NCBI RefSeq assembly: GCF_000972845.2
Contig: NC_040016.1
Location: 13,350,701 to 13,414,700, forward strand
DNA from: Larimichthys crocea
Taxonomy: Eukaryota > Chordata > Actinopteri > Sciaenidae
DNA length: 64,000 nt
Direction of reading: 5' to 3'
Position 1 is the first letter of the stretch. Every line of letters starts with the position of its first letter. Of the stretch, positions 1 to 16,092 are shown piece by piece. Both the position numbers and the translations under genes were made by a program. Below the pieces are notes generated by a model. It was given only the letters and a program-made list of their open reading frames with translations, was not told the origin of the DNA and made no database searches.

Positions 1-3000
1 TCGTGTGGTAGCATTAAACTTTCATACATTAAGGTTATATATTAAAAAATATTTGCTGGTTGTAGCTTCTTATATGGATTTTTCTAAAATGTATTATTAG
101 ACTGCTGTCTTGTCAGACATTCTCTTATTACATATTAATTTCTTTGAGTGATTATGTGCTTTGTTGTTGTTTATTTAAACAACCTAATTACATAAAAATA
201 TCCATTTCAGATACTTTAAACAGAGGAAGCTGAAAATATAAGCTGTCTTAAGCATGTTCACGGTCTGGCTTCACGTAACATTTCCAGACAAAGGAGAAAG
301 ACATGAAGAAGCCATCGCTAATAATCACAGATGAGCCAGAGTAATTTCATCCATGTCAGATTCACAGGGCTCAGTCTAAACATCCGCCTGTCATCTGGCC
401 CACTCCGCAGACACCTGCTCAACAGTTGGACCATCCAGGGAGACTGCAACAAGTAACCCACACAGACATCAGGACTATCCCTCTCTTGTTGCATCTAAAA
501 AAACACACAAGTAAACTAACCTGACCACACCGTCAAACATCCAGTTCTTGTGCTCGATAACCAAGAGACGAAAACCATGCCCAATTTGTGAAGCAACTGA
601 AATCCTACTCCAACAGGAAGACCATCTCATCACTGCTAATCTGCCCATGATGACTTCCAGTTCCTCAAGACTGTGTGGCTACAGACAACAGATACACCGT
701 GGTAGTTCAACATACAGTTTCATAGATTAGACTTCTGTGATTATCGAATGTGAGGGAATTTTGATGTGGTGACAGCTACAGATGACAGACGACTAGAAAA
801 AAAAAGAGAGGCCAGGTTTAATTGCACGGTTTTTAATAGATCCAAATTCTTTGGAACAATTATATCACTGCCAGCTGTGAGAGATCAAATTAATGAGGCA
901 TTCTTAAATTGTGGTGAAAATGCTTTAAATTACCAGTAACAAAGTAAAAGGTCAGATGTCTCTCAGAATCACTTCGGGGAAGCATGGCTAAGCGACAACA
1001 TGAAGAATGTACATTCCCCCTTTTAGAGATGTGAGACACACAGGATTGTTGGCAGCTAACCAGGGCATTTTTCGGCCACCCCCCTCCTGAGCCCCTTACA
1101 CTGCCTAATCTTCCCTGAAATAATTTCTTAATGTGGCATGCAGCGTGGCATAAAACTCACTCTCATCTGTTGCAGTGAATGCCTCCACTCTATTACAAAG
1201 ACACCTTCTCTGAGAGGATTAGTAGCTTCCACAAAAAGCAGAGACAGACAGACCAGGGGTCAGCGACTCGTGCAGAGAAACTGAAAAACCAACGAGCAGG
1301 TGTCACCCTTACAGCTTCTGAAGGGGATGTCCACATCGACACGGAGGCAGGCCCGTGTTTGTTTAGGCTCTGTTGATCTGTTTAACCCCCAGAGTGCGAC
1401 CCAGAAGGAGACCTCATTTAGGGCAAATCACAGACACAAAGGCCTGCACCCAGGGCTCCGTTTGGTGCCATAATTGGTACTTTTGGAGCGGAGCACTGTA
1501 TTTTAAAGACAACAAATCATGTTTTGCTATGAAGAGGAATTTCAAAGAATTCCTGTGAAAACTAGGGCAAGCTATGTCAGAGGATCTCTGACAGGTTTCT
1601 TTGAAAGACTTTAAATACCATTTGAAGTAGACACAAGGTCGGTTTAACAAAGCAGGCACAATAATACTTCTCAAAAAATGTAAATGTAGTATGCAAAGAC
1701 CCTACAGTTAGACTATCTAGGGCATTTACTGCACCATACATCACACTGTAGGTCTGAAATTACAGATTTCTGTGAGAGAAATATACTTTCAAATACGTGG
1801 ATGAGAATATTGACATTTAGACACATCACACAGAATAAACACTATCAAAATCATCTACCCTGTGTCAAATGGTCATTATATTATTTTCTTTACTGTAATG
1901 TCTCAGGCCTCACGACATGTCTTGTGTTGTTGCAGTTTATGTTTGGCTGTGTTAGCAAAATTATTGAGCCACTAGTTTTTGATTATAAGTAATGTAATCA
2001 TGATAAATCTGAGTGCATTGCTGCCGATATTTATAATAGTGGTGTATAAGTGAACTGCACTCATAATCTGAGGGTACGAAATTGCAAAAATGTATCACAT
2101 TTTACAAAATTACAGAGTTGCGGTAACCATCTTCAACTTCAAAAATTTGGTGATGTCTGCCTAAAACCTCCTGCAACTGGATGATGTTGCCTCCATCTGG
2201 TATGGATGCAATTAAAGGAACAGAAAAAGACAAAGGCATATACTCCTAGAAAGGTACATGGTTCAGCAGCATTTCAGAATTTGAAAAATAAGCATTGATT
2301 GCTAGCCCAACTAATCTCCACACAGCTGCATTCACCATCCGGCAACACACCCACATCTGTAACTAGACAGCGATGTCATTGTGATTGTTTGGGAATATTT
2401 CTTGTCTGAGGACTCTGAGAGCCATGTTTGCTCGACAGAGTCAACCAAACAGACCTCATGTTGTGGAGAGTAATCTGCTATTTGCTCACAGACTCATACT
2501 TGACAGCCGTCCCACAAATGTGGTCGCTGTGGAGTATTCTGTTGACTTTCCTACCTCTGCTGCACATTACTCCTTAGATCCAAATTACTAGATCAGTGTG
2601 ACCAGAGGCAATATTTTGACAGACCAGACAATCTATATTACACCATTGTTTTGGCATATAATGCACCATGCTACGCCTCAGTTGGTTGATTCCTGTCTGT
2701 TTCTCTGTATGCGTCTGGGTCTGTGTCTATTTGTCTTCAGCTATGCACGATGCACATGACCACTGACATAGTTGTTGCTGTGTGACACGCACAGACCACC
2801 CATGGGACAGGCAGAGGACCATTTCCTCTTTTCTGGCCACTGGGCCTATTTCACATTTAGCTACCTTCACCAGCCTCCTCCCCACCACAAAAGGGGGCCA
2901 GTTCCTATTCAGCAGTTAACGAGGACAACAAACTGGATGAGCCAGTGTCCCTGTTCCTCAGCCCCTGTCACAAAGCTTATTGTTGCCGTCAATCAACATA

Positions 3001-5873
3001 ACTGCTTGTTTCCACTCCCAACTAACCCCGTCCATTCTCACCCGGGCCGTGGCTACTTGCTGAGGTAAAAGGTTTAACTCCTTGATTGAGTGGTCCTCCA
3101 AACGTTTAAGTGGAGGAAGTCGCCACCGCAAAGTCAAGAGCTCTTCACCTTCAGGAGAACCACATAGCCACTGAGCCAATTGGAGTCTTTACAGAAACAC
3201 ACAAAGTCACCTTTTAGTAGATAAGTTATTAGATCTATTGTAAAAAACAAAACAAAAAAACCCAACAACTTTGATAGCGTAAATAGAACAGTAAATTAAA
3301 TCAGTAACTATTTTGGTAATTGATGAATCCCTGAAGAATTTAACCCTCTCTGGTTCCAGCTTCTCCAAACTAAGGATTTACTGTATTTCTCTATGCCACA
3401 TGTAAACTTTGATTATCCATGGGTTTTGGATAGATGGTCGGGCAAAACTAGACTAGTCACCTTGGACTTTTATAGGAATTTTACACACTTATCAAAGTCA
3501 TTTGTAGTGGAATTGATAATGAACTTAACTGTTACTTGCATCCTTCATTTGTATAAGGGCTCACCTACATGGTGAAAGAACTACAAAGGCTGCAGCTCCA
3601 TCTCTCCACTTTGTGCATTCTTATTATACAATAATGCTGGGAATCATCAGAACTTGCAAACAAAACATTGAAATCTCATGCAAGCCATTTAAGAAATCGA
3701 TACTAAGTAGTAGTATCAGTGGAGAACTCGTAAAACACCATAATAAGATGATAGTAGCTTGAAACGCAAAGATATGGAAAACAAGAGGCAGGGAGTCAAA
3801 ATAGTGGAATAAAATGTGAAAATAACCAGACGTTTGCTGTGTTGTAGCATATTGTTTCTCCAAATGTGTGACTAATTATTCTAGGCAAAGAATGCAGGAG
3901 AGCACAACAACTGAGACTGCAAGACTGCAAGAGGAAGTCAACATCTGTACAATGGATGGATATCAAAGCAAAGAAGAAACACAGGTAAATTAAAGGAAAG
4001 ACCATTCAACCACCTCCGAGCCGCTGCGTGTTACATCTACAACATGATTAGACCCTTAATTTCACTCAACTACCTCGCAATAACCACAAATCGTTAGCCT
4101 AATGACATGAGACTGACATTTTATTAGGGAACACATACACACACACAGAAAGAGGAACAACACGGGAGAGAGAAACCTCAGAAGTGCCAGACACTAAATC
4201 ACTATCTCAACACAAAGCATTCCCATCGTCCCAATCTTCCCTTCTTTTGGGGGATTTCAGAGGATTTGCTAAAGCTGTACATTTTGCAGAGCAGATTTTT
4301 TCCTTTGGTTGTCGGAGGTGCTGTTGAAAACAGCCCCACAGATTGCATTGTGCTGACTGAGGTACAGTGCAGATAGTGCATAGCAAAGTGCGCAGGAGTG
4401 GGAGAGGGAGGATTGTGGTGTGAGCTTCCTTTTATCCTGGTTCAATGGCTCAGAGAAAAGGGTGATTAGTTTGTCCCATCTCAAAGCGCTGCCACGTCTT
4501 TGGTTACAGAGATAAAAGCCTTGCCTCGCGTCGAAGAGAGCAGCCATTGTCACACAAAAAAGAGAAACAAAACTCACCCGTCTACTTAAGTGAGGGGAGA
4601 CACTGGGCAGCCCTGAGGAATGTCCCTTTAAGACATTTCTTTATGGGTGTTTTAAAACAAACCAGGCTCATTGAAGACAGTGTAATGTGTTCTTGTATAA
4701 TTTAATACTGTAACCTTTACCCTGGAAACAAAGAGCTCTTTGAAGAGAGCATAGATGCCATAATAAGACACCGATGACAGGCACATCCAGGGGATCTTCT
4801 CCCGCTCCTCATTCCAGCCACTTCCCATCAGAGGGCTATCTCCTAGAGTATTGGGCCTGTGCTGTCGGTGTGAGGCCCATTAAGCACACGGGTCAGTTCC
4901 AGGTAGGGCACTGAGAGCAAGGAAGTGGGAACTTTCTTGTCAATCCACTGGACAGGGTGACAAACTGTTTACAGGAAGGCTTTGCCAAGGGTCTGTCTAA
5001 GGTATGCAGGCAATGCGATCTGGATCACTGACTGTAAAATCCCATCAAAGGAGGCTTCTTGGTCTCAGTGGTGTGAAGCTAAGCTTATCCGCAAGGAGAG
5101 GAGCCGCTGGCAGCCCCAGTGTGGCCAACACAACTGTTTTTCCATACATGGACTCGTGGACTGGAATTACAGAGGGGAGATTCAAACTTGTTTTACTTTG
5201 TTCTTTTTGTGCGGAGCAGCAGGTGGTCTCTCCACCGTGGAGGGTGATGGGTGTTGTTATGGGGGCTTTGTGTGTGAGTGGTTGGGGTAAACACTGGATA
5301 AGCTTGTCCATTTTTATATCAGTAAAGCAATCCTTTGACCTACACTGCCATGTCACACCTCTGAATGAGAAGAGTGCCATGACTATAGATGAGAGCCAAG
5401 ATTTAAACATGGGAGCAGAACCACAACCTCACCAGATTTTTTTGCCCTGAGTGTAGAACAAGATACTAAAGATGCAAACCTCATTTGAGAGCGAATGTCA
5501 ACACTTAAACTCTTTCAACACTTGAGATTTCTTTTTCCCCATGGTCCACATCTAAACCTTGTGGGTCCGTTGTAACAACACAAGTACTGTGGACATGACG
5601 CTGACTGATAACATCTGCTGGGAAGTCTGGATGGGCAGAGCACCTCTTGACCCTTCTGACCTTTTCCTAAAAACCTTTCATTCGGAGGTCTGTGCCAAGG
5701 TTGAGGTGATGTTTGATGTGCCCTCCCTCCAGTTTAGTCAGGAAAAGACACATTGCTTTTTGAGTAAACATACTGAACCACATAATCAATCCAAAACCTG
5801 ATAATTGTGATTTCTTTTTACATTTGATTTCAGGGATATGGAGAGGAAAATCTAAATACTTGAGGATACTTAC
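1..5873. other. Probable intron of the MEGF6-like gene; no exon seen
   Basis: This AT-rich stretch lies downstream, on the minus strand, of the third coding exon of the MEGF6-like gene, whose open phase-1 donor shows that the transcript continues. I looked on the minus strand for cysteine-rich EGF exons and saw none that I could support. Open frames here are short and have no recognisable protein character. The next exon is therefore probably beyond the left edge, though a short EGF exon could have been missed by eye. Confidence 0.5.
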
Positions 5874-8622
5874 GATACAGACAACCCGCTTCTCCGTTAA
5901 GTTGAGACCATCCAGGGCAACACTTGTACACAGTCTGATAATCCTGTCTGTACACTTGTCTGTATGCAGTGTAGTACGCTGTCCTGTTAACATGACAAAC
6001 ATCAAGTTAGAAACTTTTTGTAGTTTTTGTAGTATCAGTTCTATTGTAAAACATTGTAGAGCATGCACATGCATACATAGGGATCATCTGACAACAATTG
6101 GCACATCACTTTTCATGTGTCATGTGGCTGGAAACCAGGAGATTAGGAAAAACAAACATGTAATCTGATCAAACGACTCCTACCCCTTTGAGTTACATGC
6201 AGTGTAATGTTCAGCAAACATTTTCCCAGACTTTTAAGTAAGGTGTCGTTTTTTAAAGTGTGAGACTGGCAGACTCTAACTTCAGAGAACGCCTATGCCT
6301 ATCCCTGTACTTTGGGACCCCTCTCATTTCTCCACAGTCATTACACATTGTGGAAACACGTTTTGTTTACAGCGAGTAATTGTGGCTTTGGCTACCTTCA
6401 AAGTAGCTTCTGACTTTGCAGCACTGGTAAATAACGCAGAGAAAGCGAGTGTGAGCCGCACAGTGAGAAACTCCTGAACCTGTCTCTTAGAGATGGGCTA
6501 AAACGTTAGCGTCAGGACTTTCCTTCAAAGGAATGTTGGCCGCAGAGACGCCTGTGTGTTAAATAACCCCAGTTGAAGTGGGGCTACACCTTGCACTTAA
6601 CTGTATGAGAACTTCAAAGCTGTGATTACAGAACAAGAAGAAGATGAAGAGGGAAAAGGCAAGAGGAGATCAGGGAGTGAGATCTCATCCTGTTTGGAGG
6701 TGGAGTCAAATGAAGGATCACAACCTCTCTGATAAATTCTTTTGGTTGCATGACTCACAAAACAAAACCATTAATTAATGCTTTGCTCTAGACAGACTTT
6801 ATCAGCAAAGCACGACATCCCCTGCAGGTGAAGGTGGGAGTGTTTGTATAGGCACAGAGTCAGGTTTTGACTGCAGAGTGGGAAGAGGAGGCAGAATACA
6901 AATAAGGTGCATTACTCACCTCCTCTCGTATCCCATGCACCATGAATGTCCCACACAGCCTTGCTTCCACACTTTAACCATGCGTGTGAAGGCCTGCACA
7001 CACGGCTGCCTCTGGGCGACCAGCGTCACCTCCCTCTCCACGCACACATTCGGCCTGGAACGAAAACAGTGGTAAAAAAATACTTAAGGTGTCAAAATGT
7101 TCTGCGGTGTCTTTACAGATGTACAGCTGCAAGCGTGGCAATTTATGAGTGTCTTAAGTATCACTGCAGCAAAGATAGATGGACAAAGCTTGCATAAGGT
7201 ATTTTCTGGTTGTTAACGATGTAATGCCTGTGAGGGCACTACCTGTGCTGAGGTGTAAGGCTGCCTATGATGTCAGGTTTTGGTATTTTTTAAAGACTTA
7301 AGGGGAATTCCTCATACAAAACCTATCAGGACGCTAAGCTGCAAGATGCTACCTGAAGTTCAACCTAGATTTATCTGAAATGGGTCACCTGTAAGTCTTT
7401 CAGAGGGTAGGATGGACATTAAAGTGGAAAGGATTTTATATATTCAGCTTGAAATTTGAAAAGCAAAAACAAAATAAACCAGACACGATCAAAATGTTTA
7501 AGATGTGAGCCAGGTTTGCTGGGAAACAATAGCATATGATGCACAATCACCACGTCACAGCATGACCTTTTTAAAATAAATGAATAAAACAAAAACATGC
7601 CACAATTTTCCAGATAATTCACATGAAACATTCATAGTGTTCTCACTGGACATACGGTAGAACATTCATGTTTCCACTTGTATGTATGAGACTGAATGTC
7701 TGAAACAGGAGGCATTTAACATTTTCACCCCCAGGTAAAATACAGTAATCCTACAACTGTGATGTTTTGTCCTTCGTACACAAAGGCAGGCAGACCTTCC
7801 ACTGATGTCTTCACACCATTTGTTTCAGTGTACGGTGGAGCTTCATCACAGCAGCACAACATTTTCTCCTTTGGTAACTTTCCAAGGACAGAGAGGAAGG
7901 CTCGGCATATGGAGATCAGCGGGAATCTTAAGACAGCATCCAGCTGCTCATCTCATAAACAATAGTAATCACTATCACCTCCAGCTGCACACATAATTGG
8001 GTATGAAAGACGGTATTGTTAGTGGCAGGTAACAGCAGAGAATTTTCTTGCGTATAATTTGAGCTCCTTATTTATTATTTTGGGGTTTAAAATACCTGTT
8101 ATAATTGTCTGTCTCTTCAATTTGAGGGGCTTAAAACAAAAACAGTGTCTGGCTGAGTTAGGAATGCGGACCATCCACATGGAGCTAATCTATAATCATG
8201 TAAATTACAGAGATACCATCCATAGAAAGCTAATAAAGACCATTAGAGCGTACAACAGCTAAATGAATCTTCCAGTATCTATTAAATAGATCTGGCATCC
8301 AGCTTCTGTTTGATACCTCTGAAAACAAAGGTGTTCTGCATGAGTCTGAGTCTTTGACACAAGGTTATGCATGTGCAGGTGAACCCGTAGTTTTCTCAAA
8401 CTTCAAAGGGAATGTGAGGCTGTAAAACATCTCAAGGAAGATTAAAGGTAAAGCAAATCATCCCTGAAGAATCTGTGTACTAAGGAAATAAAGTTAAACG
8501 ATAAAACATAAAAAGAAAAAAGTTACTCACATGTAAGGTTGGAGATTGTTGGTGATGCCATAACGCAATGCGTGAGTCTCTTTAATAAATATTAGGAAAA
8601 AACAAAAAATAACACGATCCAT
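5874..8622 (-). CDS. megf6: MEGF6-like secreted protein, first three coding exons (5' part of gene)
   Basis: Three exons on the minus strand: 8531-8622 (ATG at 8622), 6920-7054 and 5874-5983, with phases 2, 2 and 1 and GT donors and AG acceptors that fit. Exon 1 encodes a hydrophobic signal peptide (MDRVIFCFFLIFIKETHA) and a short linker. Exons 2-3 encode an EMI domain: it opens with PNVCVEREVTLVAQRQPCV, contains VWKQGC and WCMGYERRT, and closes with AYRQVYRQDY and KCCPGW. This order and spacing resemble MEGF6 (from memory the human protein has MPHVCAEQELTLV and GRRQPCVQAL at the same place). MEGF6 is a large secreted or matrix-associated protein with many EGF repeats after the EMI domain. 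The phase-1 donor at the end of exon 3 is typical before EGF exons, and those lie outside the window. PEAR1/MEGF10 and EGFL7 EMI domains fit less well. The gene is divergent from AKR7A. Confidence 0.78.
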
Positions 8623-8903
8623 GTTTCTTCTTGTTGGATTAGAGCTTCAAAAAATGTGAATTACTCGCAAACTCATTCATGGGTATTAGTAGTCAGAAGT
8701 TTAAATATCAAAAATGAGCCAATAAATTCAACAAATAAAAAAAAAACCCGAGCGCTCAAAGGGGAAAACTCAAAAAGCGCATAAAGTATCTTCCTCTTGG
8801 AACAGATCAGCTCTTTCCAAAAGTGTCGCAGCCATCACAGGCGGTGTATTCAGTCGCTCTGAGCCGGTGTGTGATACACGGACTTTAGAAAACTGCAGCT
8901 CAC

Positions 8904-8990
8904 CTTCGCTTCGTCAGTGCAGATGTTGGACTGAGAGCTTGAGGAGGTAGAGCGGTTTCTGCTTCCCTCCATTGACTTGGTAATGATGGC
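8904..8990 (-). other. Possible non-coding 5' exon of the MEGF6-like gene
   Basis: On the minus strand the sequence GCGAAG|GTGAGC at about 8904 is a strong donor about 280 bp upstream of the MEGF6-like ATG. A plausible acceptor (TTTTTTGAAG) lies just upstream of that ATG, near 8650. This would make a short leader intron. The upper boundary is a guess; no TATA box was recognised. Alternatively the transcript simply starts within this region and is unspliced up to the ATG. Confidence 0.25.
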
Positions 8991-9453
8991 AGGGGTTTTA
9001 GAGGGGGTGGACAGGGTGCCATTTATTATTCAGAGCTTCAGCGGCTTCTGAAACACTCACATGACACCCTGCAGTCGGCAAAGTGCACTGGTGAGCAGAA
9101 AGTTGGAGACGAGAAGTAGAAGCGGTAAACTTTACGCTTAACTGGGATTTGGAGTGGAAACATTTTGGTTCAAACTCATGACAGAAACTGTAATAAAAAC
9201 ATTGTTTTAATTAAGATCTGAACTTTAATGTCGACGTTAAATGTTTTTAGATCAATAGTTCAATGATCTTATGTTGATGAAAACAAAGCACGTGGAGACG
9301 GGAAATAAGCGCTCAAGCAGAACAACAACCGTGCGCACGGTGCCATTACGCAAAGCGGTGAAGCGTCTGCACGTGGGAAGACGCAAAACCTCAGTGTGTG
9401 TGAACAACTAGAAAAACCCACAAGAGACGGTGCTTGGGGTTGAGTCGGGATGA

Positions 9454-9774
9454 CGAAGAGGTGAAGGTGGAGGTGGGTGGGGGTCTGAAGCAGCTAGTGG
9501 TCCTTCTGCAGGGCAAACAGCTGATGGTGCGGTCAAAGGGTCAGCCGCCAGGACTGGCTACTGCTGCTCTCTAAACAAAGCGTTCATTGAACGCATGTGT
9601 GTGTTCATGACCCTAGAGTCCCGGGTCACCGCTGTCCCCGCAACCTCCGCGGGTACCAGCTACACCGGCATGCTGTTTGAATTAGATCAGGGGCTCTCAG
9701 ACATGTCAGAGCTCATCCAAGATGTGTTGATGCCAAAGTGGGGAGACAGAACAAGAGTATGCATCACATGAGTG
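9454..9774 (+). other. Stop-free frame of about 105 codons, unrecognised
   Basis: The frame starting just after a TGA near 9451 stays open to the TGA ending at about 9774. The first ATG in it is at 9595, giving 59 codons with a mildly acidic C-terminal half (includes LFELDQGLSDMSELIQDVLM). The N-terminal half of the frame is Gly/Ala/Ser-rich and looks like translated GC-rich promoter DNA. I do not recognise the product. It could be a chance frame in a promoter-proximal CpG-rich segment, part of a divergent non-coding transcript, or a small gene. Confidence 0.15.
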
Positions 9775-10297
9775 AATGATAATCTAATTAGTGTGTTTAT
9801 TCCTGGGCGCAAAAAACTTGTTTTTTAAAAATCTGTTTGGAAGCCCAGGGGCGCAAATCTGCTGTTATTTAAGCCTTCTGTGCATTATTCTGGACGTACC
9901 CCGAAATGCACATAGCAGCTTTATTATATGTCCAGTGGACTTCAACTCTGGTACAACACGCAAAACATCAACGTGTTACTGCACATGATGACTCATAAAT
10001 AGTATGAAACAAATAAATACAACTCTGGAATGACAGAAACTGAGGCCTAGAAGATTTTGAGGTGCAGTTGATGGTGAAAATTCCTAAACAAATTTTCGAT
10101 TAATCAAACCTATTGACACAAAGCAAACCAAACTTTGCCTCATCCAAGACTGCTTCACATAGCACTGTCAAAATAATGGCTTTAGCATCAAAATGTCAGC
10201 AGACTTTCCTTTAATCACAAAGGCAACCTTTCCATAATCATTACCAAAGTGTTTGAGTTTCCTGAATTTAAGCCACAGACCCAGTGGCTAGAGTTGT

Positions 10298-10530
10298 TTG
10301 GTATTCATCCATCCATCCATCCATTAATTGTCTGTAACTGCTTATCCTCATCATGGTCACAGTGGGGCTGGAGTCTATCCCAGCTGAGTGGGGTACACCC
10401 CTGGACAAGTTGCCATCTCGCCAGGGTAAACAGTCTTTGGACTGTGTGAGGAAGGTGGAGTAACCCACACAGAGACGGGGAGAACCTTCTTGCTCTACCA
10501 CCACCGTGCCGCTTTGTTTGGTACTACACC
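10298..10530 (+). repeat. Interspersed repeat headed by (CCAT)n
   Basis: Five CCAT units at about 10306-10325 are followed by a module containing GGGGCTGGAGTCTATCCCAG, GGGGTACACCCCTGGACAAG and, further on, GTCTTTGGACTGTG and GACGGGGAGAAC. The same module in the same order appears at 49380-49545. This arrangement is familiar as a high-copy teleost interspersed repeat; I do not assign a family name. Confidence 0.75.
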
Positions 10531-11139
10531 CTATCAAAACACAGTATAAACAAATCTAATATTGATAACCTGTCTTATGAAAGGGCCTTGGATCAAAATC
10601 TATTTAATATTACAGTTGATATTACATTATCATATGGTGCGTACTCTCCAACTGATCTTTGATAGGATGTTTGTCCAACATAAAGACTCTGGGGGGGTTT
10701 CATAACAAATTTTATCCCGGGGCCCCTCCTTACTCTTCAGTTAGGATGCACTGAAAACTGTCCATTGTAATGTTTCAATGACAGCAGCATCATATCACAC
10801 AGTATCTTGACTACACATTGGTGGATGCAGAGAAACCCAATGCAGCACCTTTGTGAAGTGATTTGCTGACATCTTGTGGTTAAAATGTGAACTACAGCTA
10901 CATCCAGGCTGACGAGCGCTCTAGAAATGATGCAACTTGAATAAATATTAACACAAACAGGAAGTGTTTACAGGAAACGGACTTTGCGCTGACTAAACTA
11001 CAGACAAACAAAGAAGCCGCTCCATAAAGCTATAGCGATAATCTAGCACATGCTTCGTTTTAAACAAGTTAAGTAACTTTGAGACGCTCCCTAACCAACC
11101 CGACCTTTGCCCTCCGCATGCTCGCTGCTGTACTTTAGC

Positions 11140-15476
<4,337 letters not shown>

Positions 15477-16092
15477 AGAGCCAAAATCTTCCTAACAGAC
15501 CAATCGAATATCATCCAAGTTTATCTGCTGAAGCCTCTTTGTCTTAGTTATTTCTGCCCTTTTCCTGAAATCACACTTGAAATGAGTTGGGGTGGGGTGG
15601 CATGGCATTCTTACCAATAGATCAAATGGAGACCAATACGTATTAATAAGATGGAGCACTTCATTGTTAATGTACAAATGTAAAAATGAAAACACAAGCT
15701 ATTTTTTCAGGGGAAAATAACCTTTGCTGGAGTCTGCCTTAATTAAACAGTTACAACAAAAATAACTAATTTTCCCAAATAAACAAAATGCATCAAATGG
15801 ATTGGTTTAACATGTGCTGTTTCTTTAGGCTGAATGGCAAAATACAAAACGTATGCTGTCATTAACATCATTAAGTCACCAGTGTTTACTGAAGAACAAT
15901 TCAGTCCAAAGCTAAAATTCAAGGTGGGCATAGAAGTTCATGTTTTGGGGTGAATAATGGACACGAAAAGAGATTACAGACTCCAGGGGCAGCGCTGACA
16001 GTCAGGATGACTGGTTTGCACATCAATGTCCCTCTGCTGTTGAATGTTGTCAAATGACTTTAAAACAATGTGTACAAGCACTTGCAGATGTT
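15477..16092. other. Convergent 3' ends of AKR7A and MRTO4
   Basis: Only about 617 bp separate the stop codons of the plus-strand AKR7A and minus-strand MRTO4. A canonical AATAAA for AKR7A is at about 15776-15781 (CCCAAATAAACAAA). No canonical AATAAA was found on the minus strand close to the MRTO4 stop, so its 3' UTR may extend past the AKR7A site and overlap it. No other gene is seen. Confidence 0.5.

Larger units (their letters stand above)
8991..11139. other. Intergenic region between MEGF6-like and AKR7A genes
   Basis: This 2.1 kb separates two divergent genes and should hold both promoters. The part from about 9300 to 9770 is more GC-rich than its surroundings and contains a stop-free plus-strand frame (described separately). 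A CCAT-headed interspersed repeat lies at 10298-10530. The part from about 10680 to 11100 is the presumed AKR7A promoter and 5' leader, with no TATA element that I recognise. Confidence 0.4.

Noticed and set aside
5004..5450. 148-residue and overlapping open frames on both strands near 5.0-5.4 kb
   Set aside because: No domain, no splice context fitting the MEGF6-like gene, and frames open on both strands at once; likely chance.
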